In this document: piece by piece, positions 24,159 through 31,806 of the stretch
Numbering within the stretch: the first letter of the stretch is position 1
Layout of the letters: each line of letters begins with the position of its first letter
Assembly: GCA_031277035.1 (NCBI GenBank)
Contig: JAISLY010000016.1
Span: 1 to 39,327, forward strand
Reading direction: 5' to 3'
From: Coriobacteriales bacterium
GTDB lineage: Bacteria > Actinomycetota > Coriobacteriia > Coriobacteriales > UBA8131
Length of the DNA stretch: 39,327 nucleotides
The notes under the pieces: model-generated
What the model was told of the DNA's origin: nothing
What the model saw: only the letters and a program-made list of their open reading frames with translations
Database searches by the model: none
Position numbers and translations under genes: made by a program

Positions 24159-25199
24159 TTACCTTTGGGTGTAGGAACGCTGAAGAGCCATGGGGTTCTC
24201 AAGGGCGATGGCACAGCCCGCCACGACGTTGGTCAGGGCGGTCTCCGAGACATAGACGGGCACCTCAAGCTCGCGGGTCAAAAAGACGTCGAGCATCTTG
24301 AGGAGTCCGCCGCCGCCGGTGAGCAGCACTCCGTTACGGATGATGTCTGCCGCGAGGTCGGGATCGGTCTCAAGAAAGGTCTCCTTGATGGCGATGAGGA
24401 TGTCCTGAAGCGGTGCCTTGATGCCCTCGCGCACGTCCTCGGACTGAATGGTCTCGCTTCGCGGCAGGTTGGTCGTCAAATCGCGCCCGGAGATCTCCAT
24501 ATCGAGCTCGCCGGTTCCGATGGGCATGGCCGAGCCGATGGCAATCTTGATGTCCTCAGCTGTCCTCACGCCGATGTTCAGGCCGTAGACCTCGCGCACG
24601 TGTCGCGCGACCGCCTCGTCAAACTCATTGCCCGCAATCCTCAGTGAACGCGAGGTGACAATACCGCCAAGCGATATGACCGCCACCTCTGTTGTGCCGC
24701 CACCGATGTCGACGACCATCGAGCCGGTGGGCTCCTCGACGGGAAGTCCGGCCCCGATGGCCGCCGCCATCGGTTCCTCGATGAGAAAGGCCTGGCGCGC
24801 GCCCGCCTGAATCGTTGCCTCAAAAACGGCGCGCTTCTCAACCGAGGTCACTCCGCAGGGTATGCAGATGACAATGCGGGGTTTGGGCTGCCAGAAGTGG
24901 GTCTTGGGGTTTGCCTTGCGGATGAAATACGAGAGCATGGCCTCGGTGACGTCGTAGTCTGCGATGACCCCGTCGGCAAGCGGACGTTCGACCGAGATGT
25001 TCCCCGGATTGCGCCCAATCATCTCCCGCGCCTCCGTACCGACGGAAAGCACGCGGTTCGCCTCGTTGTCGATGGCGACGACCGACGGCTCGTTGAGGAC
25101 GATACCCTCGCCACTGACCGCGACAAGCGTGTTCGCCGTGCCGAGGTCGATGGCCATATCGACACTCCACTGACTGAATAGGTTATCGAGGATCGACAT
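24159..25199 (-). CDS. mreB: Rod shape-determining protein MreB (bacterial actin)
   Basis: A 346-residue actin-like ATPase that forms membrane filaments guiding side-wall synthesis. Landmarks: the phosphate 1 motif DMAIDLGTANTLV, PRIVICIPCGVTSVEKRAV, IEEPMAAAIGAGLPV, the phosphate 2 motif VVDIGGGTTEVAVISLGG, and the adenosine motif LLTGGGGLL. The N-terminal SILDNLFSQ resembles the membrane-binding helix of the family. I prefer ATG 25199; an ATG at 25238 adds 13 residues and has AGG at suitable spacing, so it cannot be excluded. It is the first gene of mreB-mreC-mreD-mrdA-rodA, with a promoter candidate at 25275-25283. Confidence 0.95.
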   Translation of the reverse strand: MSILDNLFSQWSVDMAIDLGTANTLVAVSGEGIVLNEPSVVAIDNEANRVLSVGTEAREMIGRNPGNISVERPLADGVIADYDVTEAMLSYFIRKANPKTHFWQPKPRIVICIPCGVTSVEKRAVFEATIQAGARQAFLIEEPMAAAIGAGLPVEEPTGSMVVDIGGGTTEVAVISLGGIVTSRSLRIAGNEFDEAVARHVREVYGLNIGVRTAEDIKIAIGSAMPIGTGELDMEISGRDLTTNLPRSETIQSEDVREGIKAPLQDILIAIKETFLETDPDLAADIIRNGVLLTGGGGLLKMLDVFLTRELEVPVYVSETALTNVVAGCAIALENPMALQRSYTQR

Positions 25200-25274
25200 C
25201 GATGCCTGTTCTCTCCTGGGTATGCGCTTTTGCGACATCGGAGCCTACCCGATAACAGCCGATGCCAGCCGCTA

Positions 25275-25283
25275 ATTGTAGCA
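25275..25283 (-). promoter_or_regulatory. Extended -10 promoter candidate of the mre cluster
   Basis: On the minus strand TGCTACAAT is an extended -10 with -10 TACAAT at 25275-25280. The -35 region is weak. Start is expected near 25268, leaving a leader of about 70 nt before mreB. The gap 25200-25441 otherwise shows only a weak GGGC/GCCC hairpin just after the TPR gene. Confidence 0.45.
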
Positions 25284-25441
25284 TAAGGCCCTCGGTGCCA
25301 CGAAACCGTAGGAATCGGGTAGCGGTCAGACGGCGTGACGGGAGCCGGTCGAAGTGTTTGACAAGCCCTCTCGCAACACATCTCACGGACAGGCGAACCG
25401 AGGCCAGAGCAGAGCCCGATGCCACCCTGGGCAACAGGCCC

Positions 25442-26776
25442 TTACGAAGCAGTGGAGGCAAAGACGAGTTCGATGCCATTGATACGCCAGCTGAGAAGGT
25501 CGCGCGCCAGCTGAACCCTGTAGTGCACAATCCCGCCCGTCGGCAGGGTGACACTGACCGTGGCCGTAGAGCTGCCCATCGAGCGTTCAAGTGAGTCAAA
25601 GCTGATATTGGACGAGGGTGCCACACCGTCAAGGATGCGCTCGATGGTATGGATGTCCTCCTCGCCGTTTGCCACCCAGTAGGCGGTAGCATCCCCGCCC
25701 TGGGCATGTGTGTCAAAAAAATCGGTGATGACCTGTGACTGGGTCGGAAAGCCATAGCCCTGGGTATAGGCAAAGACCGCGCCGCCCAACAGCACAAACA
25801 GCACGACGATAAAACCGAGAAAGAGCTTCAGGCCGGTATGCCTGAGCTTGCGCTCCGTGCGCATCCGCGTTTTGCTGATACGCATCAGGTCGGCGTCAGT
25901 CGCGGTAAAAAAGCCGGTGTTCTCTGCCGTCGGCACGCCCCCCGCGCCGTAATTCTCAGGTGAAAGTTTCTGCCCCAGACCCTCCTCGCCCTCTGTCCCC
26001 CAGGCGCCCACGGCCTCAACATCGAGGCCCGAGGAATCCGGCGTGCGCTGATCGTCGTCGATGAGTCCAAGGTAGGCACGGGTGCGGTTGTAGTCTTCCT
26101 GCGCTGCCTCGGAGAGTTGATAGCTGCCGTCGCGAAGCGCGTCTTCAAAGGCGGTGTTGGCCTCGGGGTAGCGCCCGACCGAGACATAGGACCGCGCAAG
26201 GCTTTCGTAGGCCCTGTTGAGGGTCTGCCCGCTGACCCTGAAGTCGATGATGGCGAGATAGGCCTCTACGGCGTCATGCGGGCGCCCCAGAGCAGTGAAG
26301 GCGGCCCCGAGGTTCATCAGGGCCTTAACGGGATTCGGGTTCGCCTCATCCAGCGCCGCCTTACGGTAGGCTGTCCCCGCTTCGACGAACATCCCCAGTC
26401 GCATGTAGGAATTCCCCAGGCCAAACTCGGCCTTATAGGGCGTGCGGTAGTCCGTATCGGCAAGCGCCCGGCTAAAGTACTCAATGGCCTCCTGATAGCG
26501 CTTCATGCCGTTAAGCGTCGTACCCAGGTTGACAAGAACCCCGCTGCGATCCGTATAGCTTTCGTCCTCCAGAGCTTTGCGGTAGGTCGCCAGGGCCTCA
26601 TTGAGGTTATGCATCTTGAGCAGGCAGTTGCCAAGACGGTGGTAGAGCAGGCCGGCATCCCCTGCCCCAAAGTTCTCGTAATCCTCTTTCAGGCAGCGAT
26701 AAAAGCCGCGCAGGGCTGAGGGGTAATCTCCCGAGTTGTAGGCGATGGTCGCCTGCTCATAGTTCGCACTCTGCAC
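25442..26776 (-). CDS. TPR-repeat single-pass membrane protein
   Basis: A 444-residue protein. Residues about 1-230 are tandem tetratricopeptide repeats (for example LLYHRLGNCLLKMHNLNEAL, VLVNLGTTLNGMKRYQEAI, AEFGLGNSYMRLGMFVEAG, ALMNLGAAFTALGRPHDAV). A polar linker follows, then one hydrophobic segment at about 325-347 preceded by RTERKLRHTGLK, so the TPR part should be cytoplasmic. The C-terminal 100 residues are a small extracytoplasmic domain I do not recognise. A GTG start at 26776 has GAGGGGAC upstream. It follows the cyclophilin gene by 12 nt and precedes mreB, so a scaffold role in envelope assembly is plausible but inferred. Confidence 0.8.
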   Translation of the reverse strand: MQSANYEQATIAYNSGDYPSALRGFYRCLKEDYENFGAGDAGLLYHRLGNCLLKMHNLNEALATYRKALEDESYTDRSGVLVNLGTTLNGMKRYQEAIEYFSRALADTDYRTPYKAEFGLGNSYMRLGMFVEAGTAYRKAALDEANPNPVKALMNLGAAFTALGRPHDAVEAYLAIIDFRVSGQTLNRAYESLARSYVSVGRYPEANTAFEDALRDGSYQLSEAAQEDYNRTRAYLGLIDDDQRTPDSSGLDVEAVGAWGTEGEEGLGQKLSPENYGAGGVPTAENTGFFTATDADLMRISKTRMRTERKLRHTGLKLFLGFIVVLFVLLGGAVFAYTQGYGFPTQSQVITDFFDTHAQGGDATAYWVANGEEDIHTIERILDGVAPSSNISFDSLERSMGSSTATVSVTLPTGGIVHYRVQLARDLLSWRINGIELVFASTAS

Positions 26777-26788
26777 TGTCGTCCCCTC

Positions 26789-27325
26789 TTAGGCCGTACC
26801 CTCTATCGTGATGGAACGTATCTCATCGCCTCTGGTCAGCGCGTGAATGACCGTGCGCGATTCATCGTCAAGCGCATCGCCAAAGACCGTATAGGCGCTG
26901 TCTAAAAACGGCTGCGGTCCGAGGCAGAAGTAGAACTGGGAGCCCGCGGAATCCGGCATCTGCGAACGGGCCATCGCCAAAGTACCATCCTGATGCCTGT
27001 TATTCGGGTTTACGGTCCACTCGCCCTTGATGCTGTAGCCGGGATTGCCGGTGCCAGCGGGGCCCTGTGGCCCGGGCCTGCCCGCGCGCACCTCCTCGGG
27101 CGTCAACTCACGCGTGTTCGGGCAGCCGCCCTGGATGACAAAACCGGGTTCGTGACGATGAAACTTCAGGCCGTCATAGAAGCCTTTTGTGGCGAGTTCG
27201 ACAAAATTGGCGACGTGTATCGGCGCGTCTGCACCCGCAAGCTTAACCCGGATGGTTCCCTTGCTGGTCTCAATGACGGCGATTTCCTCGCCGGTCGGCT
27301 GATACTCAGGCGTATACAGAGCCAT
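26789..27325 (-). CDS. Cyclophilin-type peptidyl-prolyl cis-trans isomerase
   Basis: A 178-residue cyclophilin that catalyses proline isomerisation in protein folding. The core motifs are FHRHEPGFVIQGGCP (with the catalytic-region His/Arg and FVIQGG), GTLAMARSQMPDSAGSQFYFCL and YTVFGDALDD. No signal peptide, so it acts in the cytoplasm. An unusual Pro/Gly-rich segment (RPGPQGPAGTGNPGY) sits before the KGEW region. GGGAGG precedes ATG 27325; a TTG at 27337 is less likely. It heads the unit with the TPR gene. Confidence 0.93.
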   Translation of the reverse strand: MALYTPEYQPTGEEIAVIETSKGTIRVKLAGADAPIHVANFVELATKGFYDGLKFHRHEPGFVIQGGCPNTRELTPEEVRAGRPGPQGPAGTGNPGYSIKGEWTVNPNNRHQDGTLAMARSQMPDSAGSQFYFCLGPQPFLDSAYTVFGDALDDESRTVIHALTRGDEIRSITIEGTA

Positions 27326-27353
27326 GTTCCCTCCCAAGGATACGGCGTTGATA

Positions 27354-27429
27354 TGGTGCCCCTTACAGGATTCGAACCTGTGGCCTTCTGCTCCGGAGGC
27401 AGACGCTCTATCCCCTGAGCTAAAGGGGC
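27354..27429 (-). tRNA. tRNA-Arg (anticodon CCG)
   Basis: 76 nt including an encoded CCA. The acceptor GCCCCTT pairs with AAGGGGC, the D stem is GCTC/GAGC, the anticodon stem TCTGC/GCAGA encloses the loop CTCCGGA with anticodon CCG (reads CGG), and the T stem ACAGG/CCTGT encloses TTCGAAT. The discriminator is A. A possible -10 (TAAAAT, 27459-27464 on the minus strand) lies just upstream. Confidence 0.95.
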
Positions 27430-27472
27430 ACGGCAGGGCGGACGAATCCGCTCAGGGGATTTTACTACAACA

Positions 27473-27487
27473 GCCCGCGTTTCGGGC
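27473..27487 (-). terminator. Weak hairpin after the ferredoxin gene
   Basis: GCCCG (27473-27477) and CGGGC (27483-27487) form a 5-bp stem with a 5-nt loop, followed on the minus strand by TGTTGTAGT. It may be a weak terminator of the ferredoxin transcript upstream of tRNA-Arg. Nothing else is seen in 27430-27573. Confidence 0.25.
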
Positions 27488-27573
27488 GCTCAAGAAACAT
27501 CGGGTATGTTTGCTGGAACATTTTCTGGTACAACACCGTGCCGGGAACGTCGAGATTCGAGGGTCGCGGTGGA

Positions 27574-27747
27574 TCAAAGCGTGATGACTCCCAGCGGGCA
27601 GGCGTCCACGCAGGAACCGCACTCGATGCAGGCGTCCGCGTCATTGAGTGTCGCGACATTGTCCCTGAGTTCGATAAGATCAAGCGGGCAGGCGCTCGTG
27701 CAGGCACCGCAGCCGATACAGGCGGATTCATCGATATTGACTGACAT
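27574..27747 (-). CDS. 2[4Fe-4S] ferredoxin
   Basis: A 57-residue clostridial-type electron carrier. Two CxxCxxCxxxCP clusters are complete: Cys10, 13, 16, 20 and Cys40, 43, 46, 50. The size matches the small bacterial two-cluster ferredoxins of anaerobes. ATG 27747 has GGAGAG 6 nt upstream, so I reject the 18-residue longer reading. It appears to be a single-gene unit, divergent from the GNAT gene. Confidence 0.95.
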   Translation of the reverse strand: MSVNIDESACIGCGACTSACPLDLIELRDNVATLNDADACIECGSCVDACPLGVITL

Positions 27748-27842
27748 GGCATTCTCTCCTCTTTGGCAGATAGTTTTGAGTTCTTCTCCCGTTCTCTCCA
27801 TAAAGTAACGGTTCTCATCTTCCCGGTCGCCCCCGGATGCTC

Positions 27843-27858
27843 TGAAGTCGATACTTCA
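27843..27858. repeat. Short palindrome in the ferredoxin/GNAT divergent region
   Basis: TGAAGT (27843-27848) and ACTTCA (27853-27858) around CGAT. It is in the middle of the 186-nt divergent region and could be a regulator site; only the symmetry is seen. Confidence 0.3.
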
Positions 27859-27868
27859 ACCCGGTCAA

Positions 27869-27903
27869 CGGCAAATCGGTGCGAGCGGCAAATCGGTTAC
27901 AAT
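27869..27903 (+). promoter_or_regulatory. 12-bp direct repeat overlapping a promoter candidate of the GNAT operon
   Basis: CGGCAAATCGGT occurs at 27869-27880 and 27886-27897, 17 bp apart, directly followed by a good -10 TACAAT (27898-27903). No clear -35 is present where it should be; the direct repeats occupy that position. This is the layout expected for activator binding sites. It would drive the GNAT-P1 peptidase-hydrolase genes. Confidence 0.4.
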
Positions 27904-27933
27904 AGGAGAAGCGCCGTCGAGAGGACAGTATCC

Positions 27934-28551
27934 ATGAAAGAGACGACACAGGCCGCCATCCGCATGGCCGTGGCTGAAGATGCCGCGGCTATCCTTGCCA
28001 TCTATCGCCCGTTTATCACCGATACCGCCATCACCTTTGTCTCGACCCTTCCTATGGTCGACGATATTGCACGGAAGATGGCGGACATCCAGACACACTA
28101 CCCCTACCTCGTTTGTGACCTGGACGGCCAGGTCGTCGGTTTTGCCTATGCAAACTGGGTGCGCCCCCACGAGCCGTACCGATGGAACGCCGAGCTTTCC
28201 ATCTACGTCTCTCCCGACCACCACGGGCGTGGGATTGCGACTGCCCTGTATACCGCACTCCTTCAGATTCTCAAGATACAGGGCTTCTGTAATCTCTACG
28301 CGGTCATCACGCTGCCAAACGACGCAAGCATCGCCCTCCATCGGCGCTTCGGCTTCAAGGAATTGGCCGTGCATGAGGCCGATGGATACAAGCTGGGAGC
28401 CTGGCGCGACGTCCTGTGGATGCAGCACCGCATCGAGGGGGCGTCCGATCCGGGCGCACACGGCTTTCCGACCCGGCTTGCGAAGGTACGCGCAAATGAC
28501 ATCGACACCGCGCTTGGGATTGCGACCGCCCTCATGAACGGTGCCCGATGA
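27934..28551 (+). CDS. GNAT acetyltransferase, phosphinothricin acetyltransferase-like
   Basis: A 205-residue GNAT enzyme transferring acetyl from acetyl-CoA to an amine. The start IRMAVAEDAAAILAIYRPFITDTAITF and the segment VGFAYANWVRPHEPYRWNAELSIYVSPDHHGRGIATALYTALL match the Pat/Bar-like branch; HHGRGIA is the acetyl-CoA binding motif A. The VDDIARKM region and GFKELAVHEADGYKLGAWRDVLWMQ also fit. The last about 35 residues extend past the usual end of the family. ATG 27934 has GAGAGGA upstream. The stop overlaps the next start by 4 nt (ATGA). Known substrates of this branch include phosphinothricin, methionine sulfone or sulfoximine; the one here is unknown. Confidence 0.88.
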   Translation: MKETTQAAIRMAVAEDAAAILAIYRPFITDTAITFVSTLPMVDDIARKMADIQTHYPYLVCDLDGQVVGFAYANWVRPHEPYRWNAELSIYVSPDHHGRGIATALYTALLQILKIQGFCNLYAVITLPNDASIALHRRFGFKELAVHEADGYKLGAWRDVLWMQHRIEGASDPGAHGFPTRLAKVRANDIDTALGIATALMNGAR

Positions 28552-29789
28552 CTCCCTCAAGCCTTCCGCCCCGCCCGGCGCCCTCACCTCCCGAAAGCCC
28601 CTCAGAGCATCCGGCACCCTCGCTTTCCGAGGGCTTCTCAAAACGTCCGGCACCCTCGCTTCCCCGTATCCTCCGCGGAAGCGACACGCCGCTTCCCGAA
28701 GGCTTTACCGTCGGCAATGCTCAAGATAGCCTTGCGGGCACCGGTTGCACGGTCATCTGCTGTCCGGAGGGTGCAGTGGCCGGCATGGCGGTACGCGGCG
28801 GAGCTCCCGCGACCCGGGAATCCGATCTCCTTGCGCCCGAGAACACCGTGCAGAAGATACACGCGGTCATGCTCAGTGGAGGAAGCGCGTATGGACTCGA
28901 CGCAGCCGCAGGTGCAATGCGCTGGCTCGAAGAGCGCAAGATGGGCTTTTTTCTTGCGGGGCAGTACGTCCCCATTGTCTGTGGAGCCAGCCTCTTTGAC
29001 CTCTCAATCGGCGACGCTCGCGCCCGCCCGGACGCCGAGATGGGCTATGCGGCCTGTGAGACAGCCAGCGACCGCGTCGTCTGCGGCAACGTCGGCGCCG
29101 GGGCGGGCGCGAGCGTCGGCAAACTGCTGGGCACGACGTTTGCCATGAAGACGGGGCTTGGCGCCGCAGGCATCACGATTGAAGGCCTCACCGTCAGCGC
29201 CCTGGTCGCCCTCAACGCGAGCGGCGCGGTCACCGATCGCGCAAGCGGCACGATGCTCGCCGGCGTGCGCGACCCAGCTGATCCCCAACGCCTGCTCGAC
29301 CCCCTTCTGGCTCTGCTGCTGGACGCGACCTCAGCGCCCCGTGAGGCAGCGGATGCAGGGGCGGCCGCAGATGTGGGCGATGCTACGGATGCAGGGGCCG
29401 CCGCAGAGCAGAGGACACCACGCGGCGCAGATCCGGAAGGCGCGGCGAGGGGCGCGGGGCAGGTGACGAATACGACGATAGCCTGTATCCTCACCAATGC
29501 TGCCCTCAGCAAGCCGGATATGAGCCGCGTGGCAAGCATGGCTCATGACGGCTTTGCGCGGGCGCTGGAACCGGCACACACCTCTTTTGACGGAGATGCC
29601 ATCTTTGCGCTCGCCGCAGGCCAGCACAGCGCCTCTGCGGACCTCGTCGGCGTTCTGGCGGCCCTGCTGACAGAAGCCGCCATCCACGAGGCCGTTCTGT
29701 GCGCCGAGGGCGCCTTTGGACTGCCTGCCGCACGCGACCTTGTCCGCACGGGCACAAACCTGCTCGACAGGGAGCTCAAGACGCTTTGA
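28548..29789 (+). CDS. P1 family (DmpA-like) peptidase
   Basis: A 413-residue N-terminal-nucleophile hydrolase of the S58/DmpA family (L-aminopeptidase/D-esterase type). Landmarks: GTGCTVICCPEGAVAGMAVRGGAPATRESDLL, HAVMLSGGSAYGLDAAAGAMRWL, and the self-cleavage/nucleophile site TNTTIACILTNA (Thr307-Asn308-Thr309-Thr310). The first about 40 residues are Pro/Ser-rich and made of 12-residue repeats that correspond to 36-bp DNA repeats (28574-28681). A second low-complexity insert (EAADAGAAADVGDATDAGAAAE, about 270-305) lies just before the cleavage site. No signal peptide. It overlaps the GNAT gene by 4 nt and precedes the hydrolase by 24 nt, suggesting joint action on an amide or peptide substrate. 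Confidence 0.88.
   Translation: MTPSSLPPRPAPSPPESPSEHPAPSLSEGFSKRPAPSLPRILRGSDTPLPEGFTVGNAQDSLAGTGCTVICCPEGAVAGMAVRGGAPATRESDLLAPENTVQKIHAVMLSGGSAYGLDAAAGAMRWLEERKMGFFLAGQYVPIVCGASLFDLSIGDARARPDAEMGYAACETASDRVVCGNVGAGAGASVGKLLGTTFAMKTGLGAAGITIEGLTVSALVALNASGAVTDRASGTMLAGVRDPADPQRLLDPLLALLLDATSAPREAADAGAAADVGDATDAGAAAEQRTPRGADPEGAARGAGQVTNTTIACILTNAALSKPDMSRVASMAHDGFARALEPAHTSFDGDAIFALAAGQHSASADLVGVLAALLTEAAIHEAVLCAEGAFGLPAARDLVRTGTNLLDRELKTL
28574..28681 (+). repeat. 36-bp repeats in the 5' end of the P1 peptidase gene
   Basis: Units begin at 28574, 28610 and 28646, the last two sharing TCCGGCACCCTCGCTT exactly. The period is 36 bp, the same as at 2813. They encode imperfect 12-residue blocks starting PAPS. 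Confidence 0.7.
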
Positions 29790-29813
29790 CACTTTGGGAA
29801 GGATTGGAACAAC

Positions 29814-30554
29814 GTGGCTCATATCTCCTGGGAAAACGGCTATATCCGAAACGATGACGCCGCCCTGTACTACGAGGTTCACCAGAGTACTCAGACCGAC
29901 TCACCACTGCTGCTTCTTCTGCATGGCAATTATGAGGACATGCACGTCTTCGACGGCCACATCGAGGGCCTACTCCCCTACTACACGGTCATCGCCGTTG
30001 ACACGCGCGGCCACGGGAAGTCTTCGCGGGGAGAGCGGCCGCTTTCCTACGGGCTGTTTGCCGAGGACCTCTTCACCCTTGCCAACAAGCTGCATATCGG
30101 CACCTTTCTGGTGCTCGGCTTTTCCGATGGGGCAAACACGGCGATGGAATTCGCCCTGCTGCACCAGGAGCGGCTTGCGGCGATGATTCTCGTCGGCGGC
30201 AACATCTCGCCCGACGGCCTGCAACCGATGTTTCGCAAAAGCCTGCGTCTGCAATCGGCGGGCGCACGTCTCACGGGCCTCATGAAGCGCGATGCACACG
30301 GTCGCAAGGAGCTCATCGAACTGATGCTCAAACAGCCCAACATCGACCCCGAACGTCTGAAGACCATCACGGTGCCCACGCTGATTATCAATGGCGCAAA
30401 AGATGTCGTCCTCGATGAGCACAGCGCACAGATTGCCTCCACCCTGCCAAACGCGCGTCGCATCGTCATCCCCAACGCAGGGCATTTTGTCATGTCGGAC
30501 GCTCCGGAGGAGTTCGACCGACTGGTGATTGAATTCCTGCTGGAAGAGGATTGA
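29814..30554 (+). CDS. Alpha/beta hydrolase
   Basis: A 246-residue alpha/beta-hydrolase-fold protein. The oxyanion-hole segment LLLLHGNYEDM, AVDTRGHGKSS, nucleophile elbow GFSDGAN (Ser104), acid Asp197 in INGAKDVV and His224 in NAGHFVM form the expected catalytic set. No signal peptide. The GTG start at 29814 has GGAAGGA upstream, and it is the third gene of the GNAT-P1 peptidase unit. The substrate is unknown; an ester or lactone is the family expectation. Confidence 0.88.
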   Translation: MAHISWENGYIRNDDAALYYEVHQSTQTDSPLLLLLHGNYEDMHVFDGHIEGLLPYYTVIAVDTRGHGKSSRGERPLSYGLFAEDLFTLANKLHIGTFLVLGFSDGANTAMEFALLHQERLAAMILVGGNISPDGLQPMFRKSLRLQSAGARLTGLMKRDAHGRKELIELMLKQPNIDPERLKTITVPTLIINGAKDVVLDEHSAQIASTLPNARRIVIPNAGHFVMSDAPEEFDRLVIEFLLEED

Positions 30555-30566
30555 GAAGCAGCGGAC

Positions 30567-30656
30567 GAGAGGCCCAACGGGCGGTCGCGGGGGGCGCGGC
30601 GGGCGGATGGTGCGGGCGAGAGGCCCGACGGGCGGACGCAACGGACAAGAGGCCCA
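30567..30656. repeat. GC-rich direct repeats between convergent hydrolase and glycosyltransferase genes
   Basis: GAGAGGCCCAACGGGCGG (30567-30584) and GAGAGGCCCGACGGGCGG (30618-30635) are 51 bp apart and differ at one base; a third partial copy AAGAGGCCC lies at 30648. Each has a small internal GCCC/GGGC hairpin. They fill the 118-nt convergent gap, where a terminator would be expected. Confidence 0.65.
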
Positions 30657-30672
30657 CTCGAGGCCGAGGCGC

Positions 30673-31806
30673 TCAGTTAAAGCTGAAGAACTTCTGCGCT
30701 ATCCGATAGCCGCCACACGCAAGGCTCCGACCCGCGTCACCCGGCAGATTGACAGAGATGCCGAGCAGGCTGCCGCGAATGCGCGGATAGAGCTTCGGGT
30801 CATGTTCCTTGAGATAGACCCATATCTCCCGGCGGAGCACCTCGGCATCCGCGCGGTTTGAGAGGCGCAGCAAAACAGAGCAGATGGTCATCATCATGGT
30901 CAGATAGTGCGCCATATAGGCGCGCAGCCGTGGCTCCTGCACCTCCTCGGTCAGATGGAAGGCATCAATCATGATCCGGGTCACCCTCAACTGCTGCTCG
31001 ATGCGCCCGATCATCGTCTGCTCCCCCACCGACTGGCCCTGTCGCCCGATGTAGTAACGATACAGATCGATGTCGAGGTACAGCATCGTTTGCACCGAGG
31101 GGAGCGGAACGTAGACAAAGATGTTATCGACATAGAAGGTCTTGCTGGGCAGTCTGAGGCCAATGTCTTTGAGAAGTTGGGTGCGATAGATGACCGCATG
31201 CATCAACAGGTTCTGTGAAGGCGCAAAGCGCCCGACCTCGCTCCAGCCAAAGATGCGCCCCTGCGGCAGCACCCGGCGGTACCGAATCGCCTTGCGCTTG
31301 CCCTCATCTCTCTTCTCGTAGACGTAGTTCACGATAAACATGTCGATTTCCTGCTCAGCGGCGCGCGCCTGGCGCAGTTTGGTAAGCAGAATGTTCAGGG
31401 CCTCGGCATCGAGCCAGTCATCGGCATCGACGACTTTGAACCAGAGGCCCTGTGCGTGCGCAAGGCCCGTGTTCACCGCCTCGCCATGCCCACCGTTTTG
31501 CTGGTGTATCGCCCGTATCATATCCGGGTAGCGCTGCGCCCAGGCATCGAGCTTCTTTGCCGTATCGTCCGCGTCTGAGCCGTCGTCAACCAGGATGATC
31601 TCAATCTCATCATAAAAGTCCTTCGACCCGGCAAGAATACTCGAGACGCAGGTGTCCAGATAGGCCGCCGCGTTATAACAGGGCACGGCAAAGGAGAGCA
31701 GGGGCGGACGGGCAGAGGCAGGCGGAGCCACATTGGGCGCCCCGTCGCGGTCGAGGTGCGCGGCGGGCAATCCGTCGCGGGTGGGGTGCGTCTCAGATAC
31801 ATTCAT
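30673..31806 (-). CDS. Family 2 glycosyltransferase
   Basis: A 377-residue GT-A fold enzyme. N-terminal LLSFAVPCYNAAAYLDTCVSSIL, then IEIILVDDGSDADDTAKKLD, NGGHGEAVNTGLAHAQG and the metal-binding VVDADDWLDAEAL are the standard motifs. No membrane anchor is obvious; the long C-terminal helical part may associate with the membrane. I chose ATG 31806 with GGAG 7 nt upstream; it overlaps the 3' end of the mutase gene by 14 nt. The pairing with UDP-galactopyranose mutase suggests transfer of galactofuranose to a surface glycan, which is inference. Confidence 0.88.
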   Translation of the reverse strand: MNVSETHPTRDGLPAAHLDRDGAPNVAPPASARPPLLSFAVPCYNAAAYLDTCVSSILAGSKDFYDEIEIILVDDGSDADDTAKKLDAWAQRYPDMIRAIHQQNGGHGEAVNTGLAHAQGLWFKVVDADDWLDAEALNILLTKLRQARAAEQEIDMFIVNYVYEKRDEGKRKAIRYRRVLPQGRIFGWSEVGRFAPSQNLLMHAVIYRTQLLKDIGLRLPSKTFYVDNIFVYVPLPSVQTMLYLDIDLYRYYIGRQGQSVGEQTMIGRIEQQLRVTRIMIDAFHLTEEVQEPRLRAYMAHYLTMMMTICSVLLRLSNRADAEVLRREIWVYLKEHDPKLYPRIRGSLLGISVNLPGDAGRSLACGGYRIAQKFFSFN

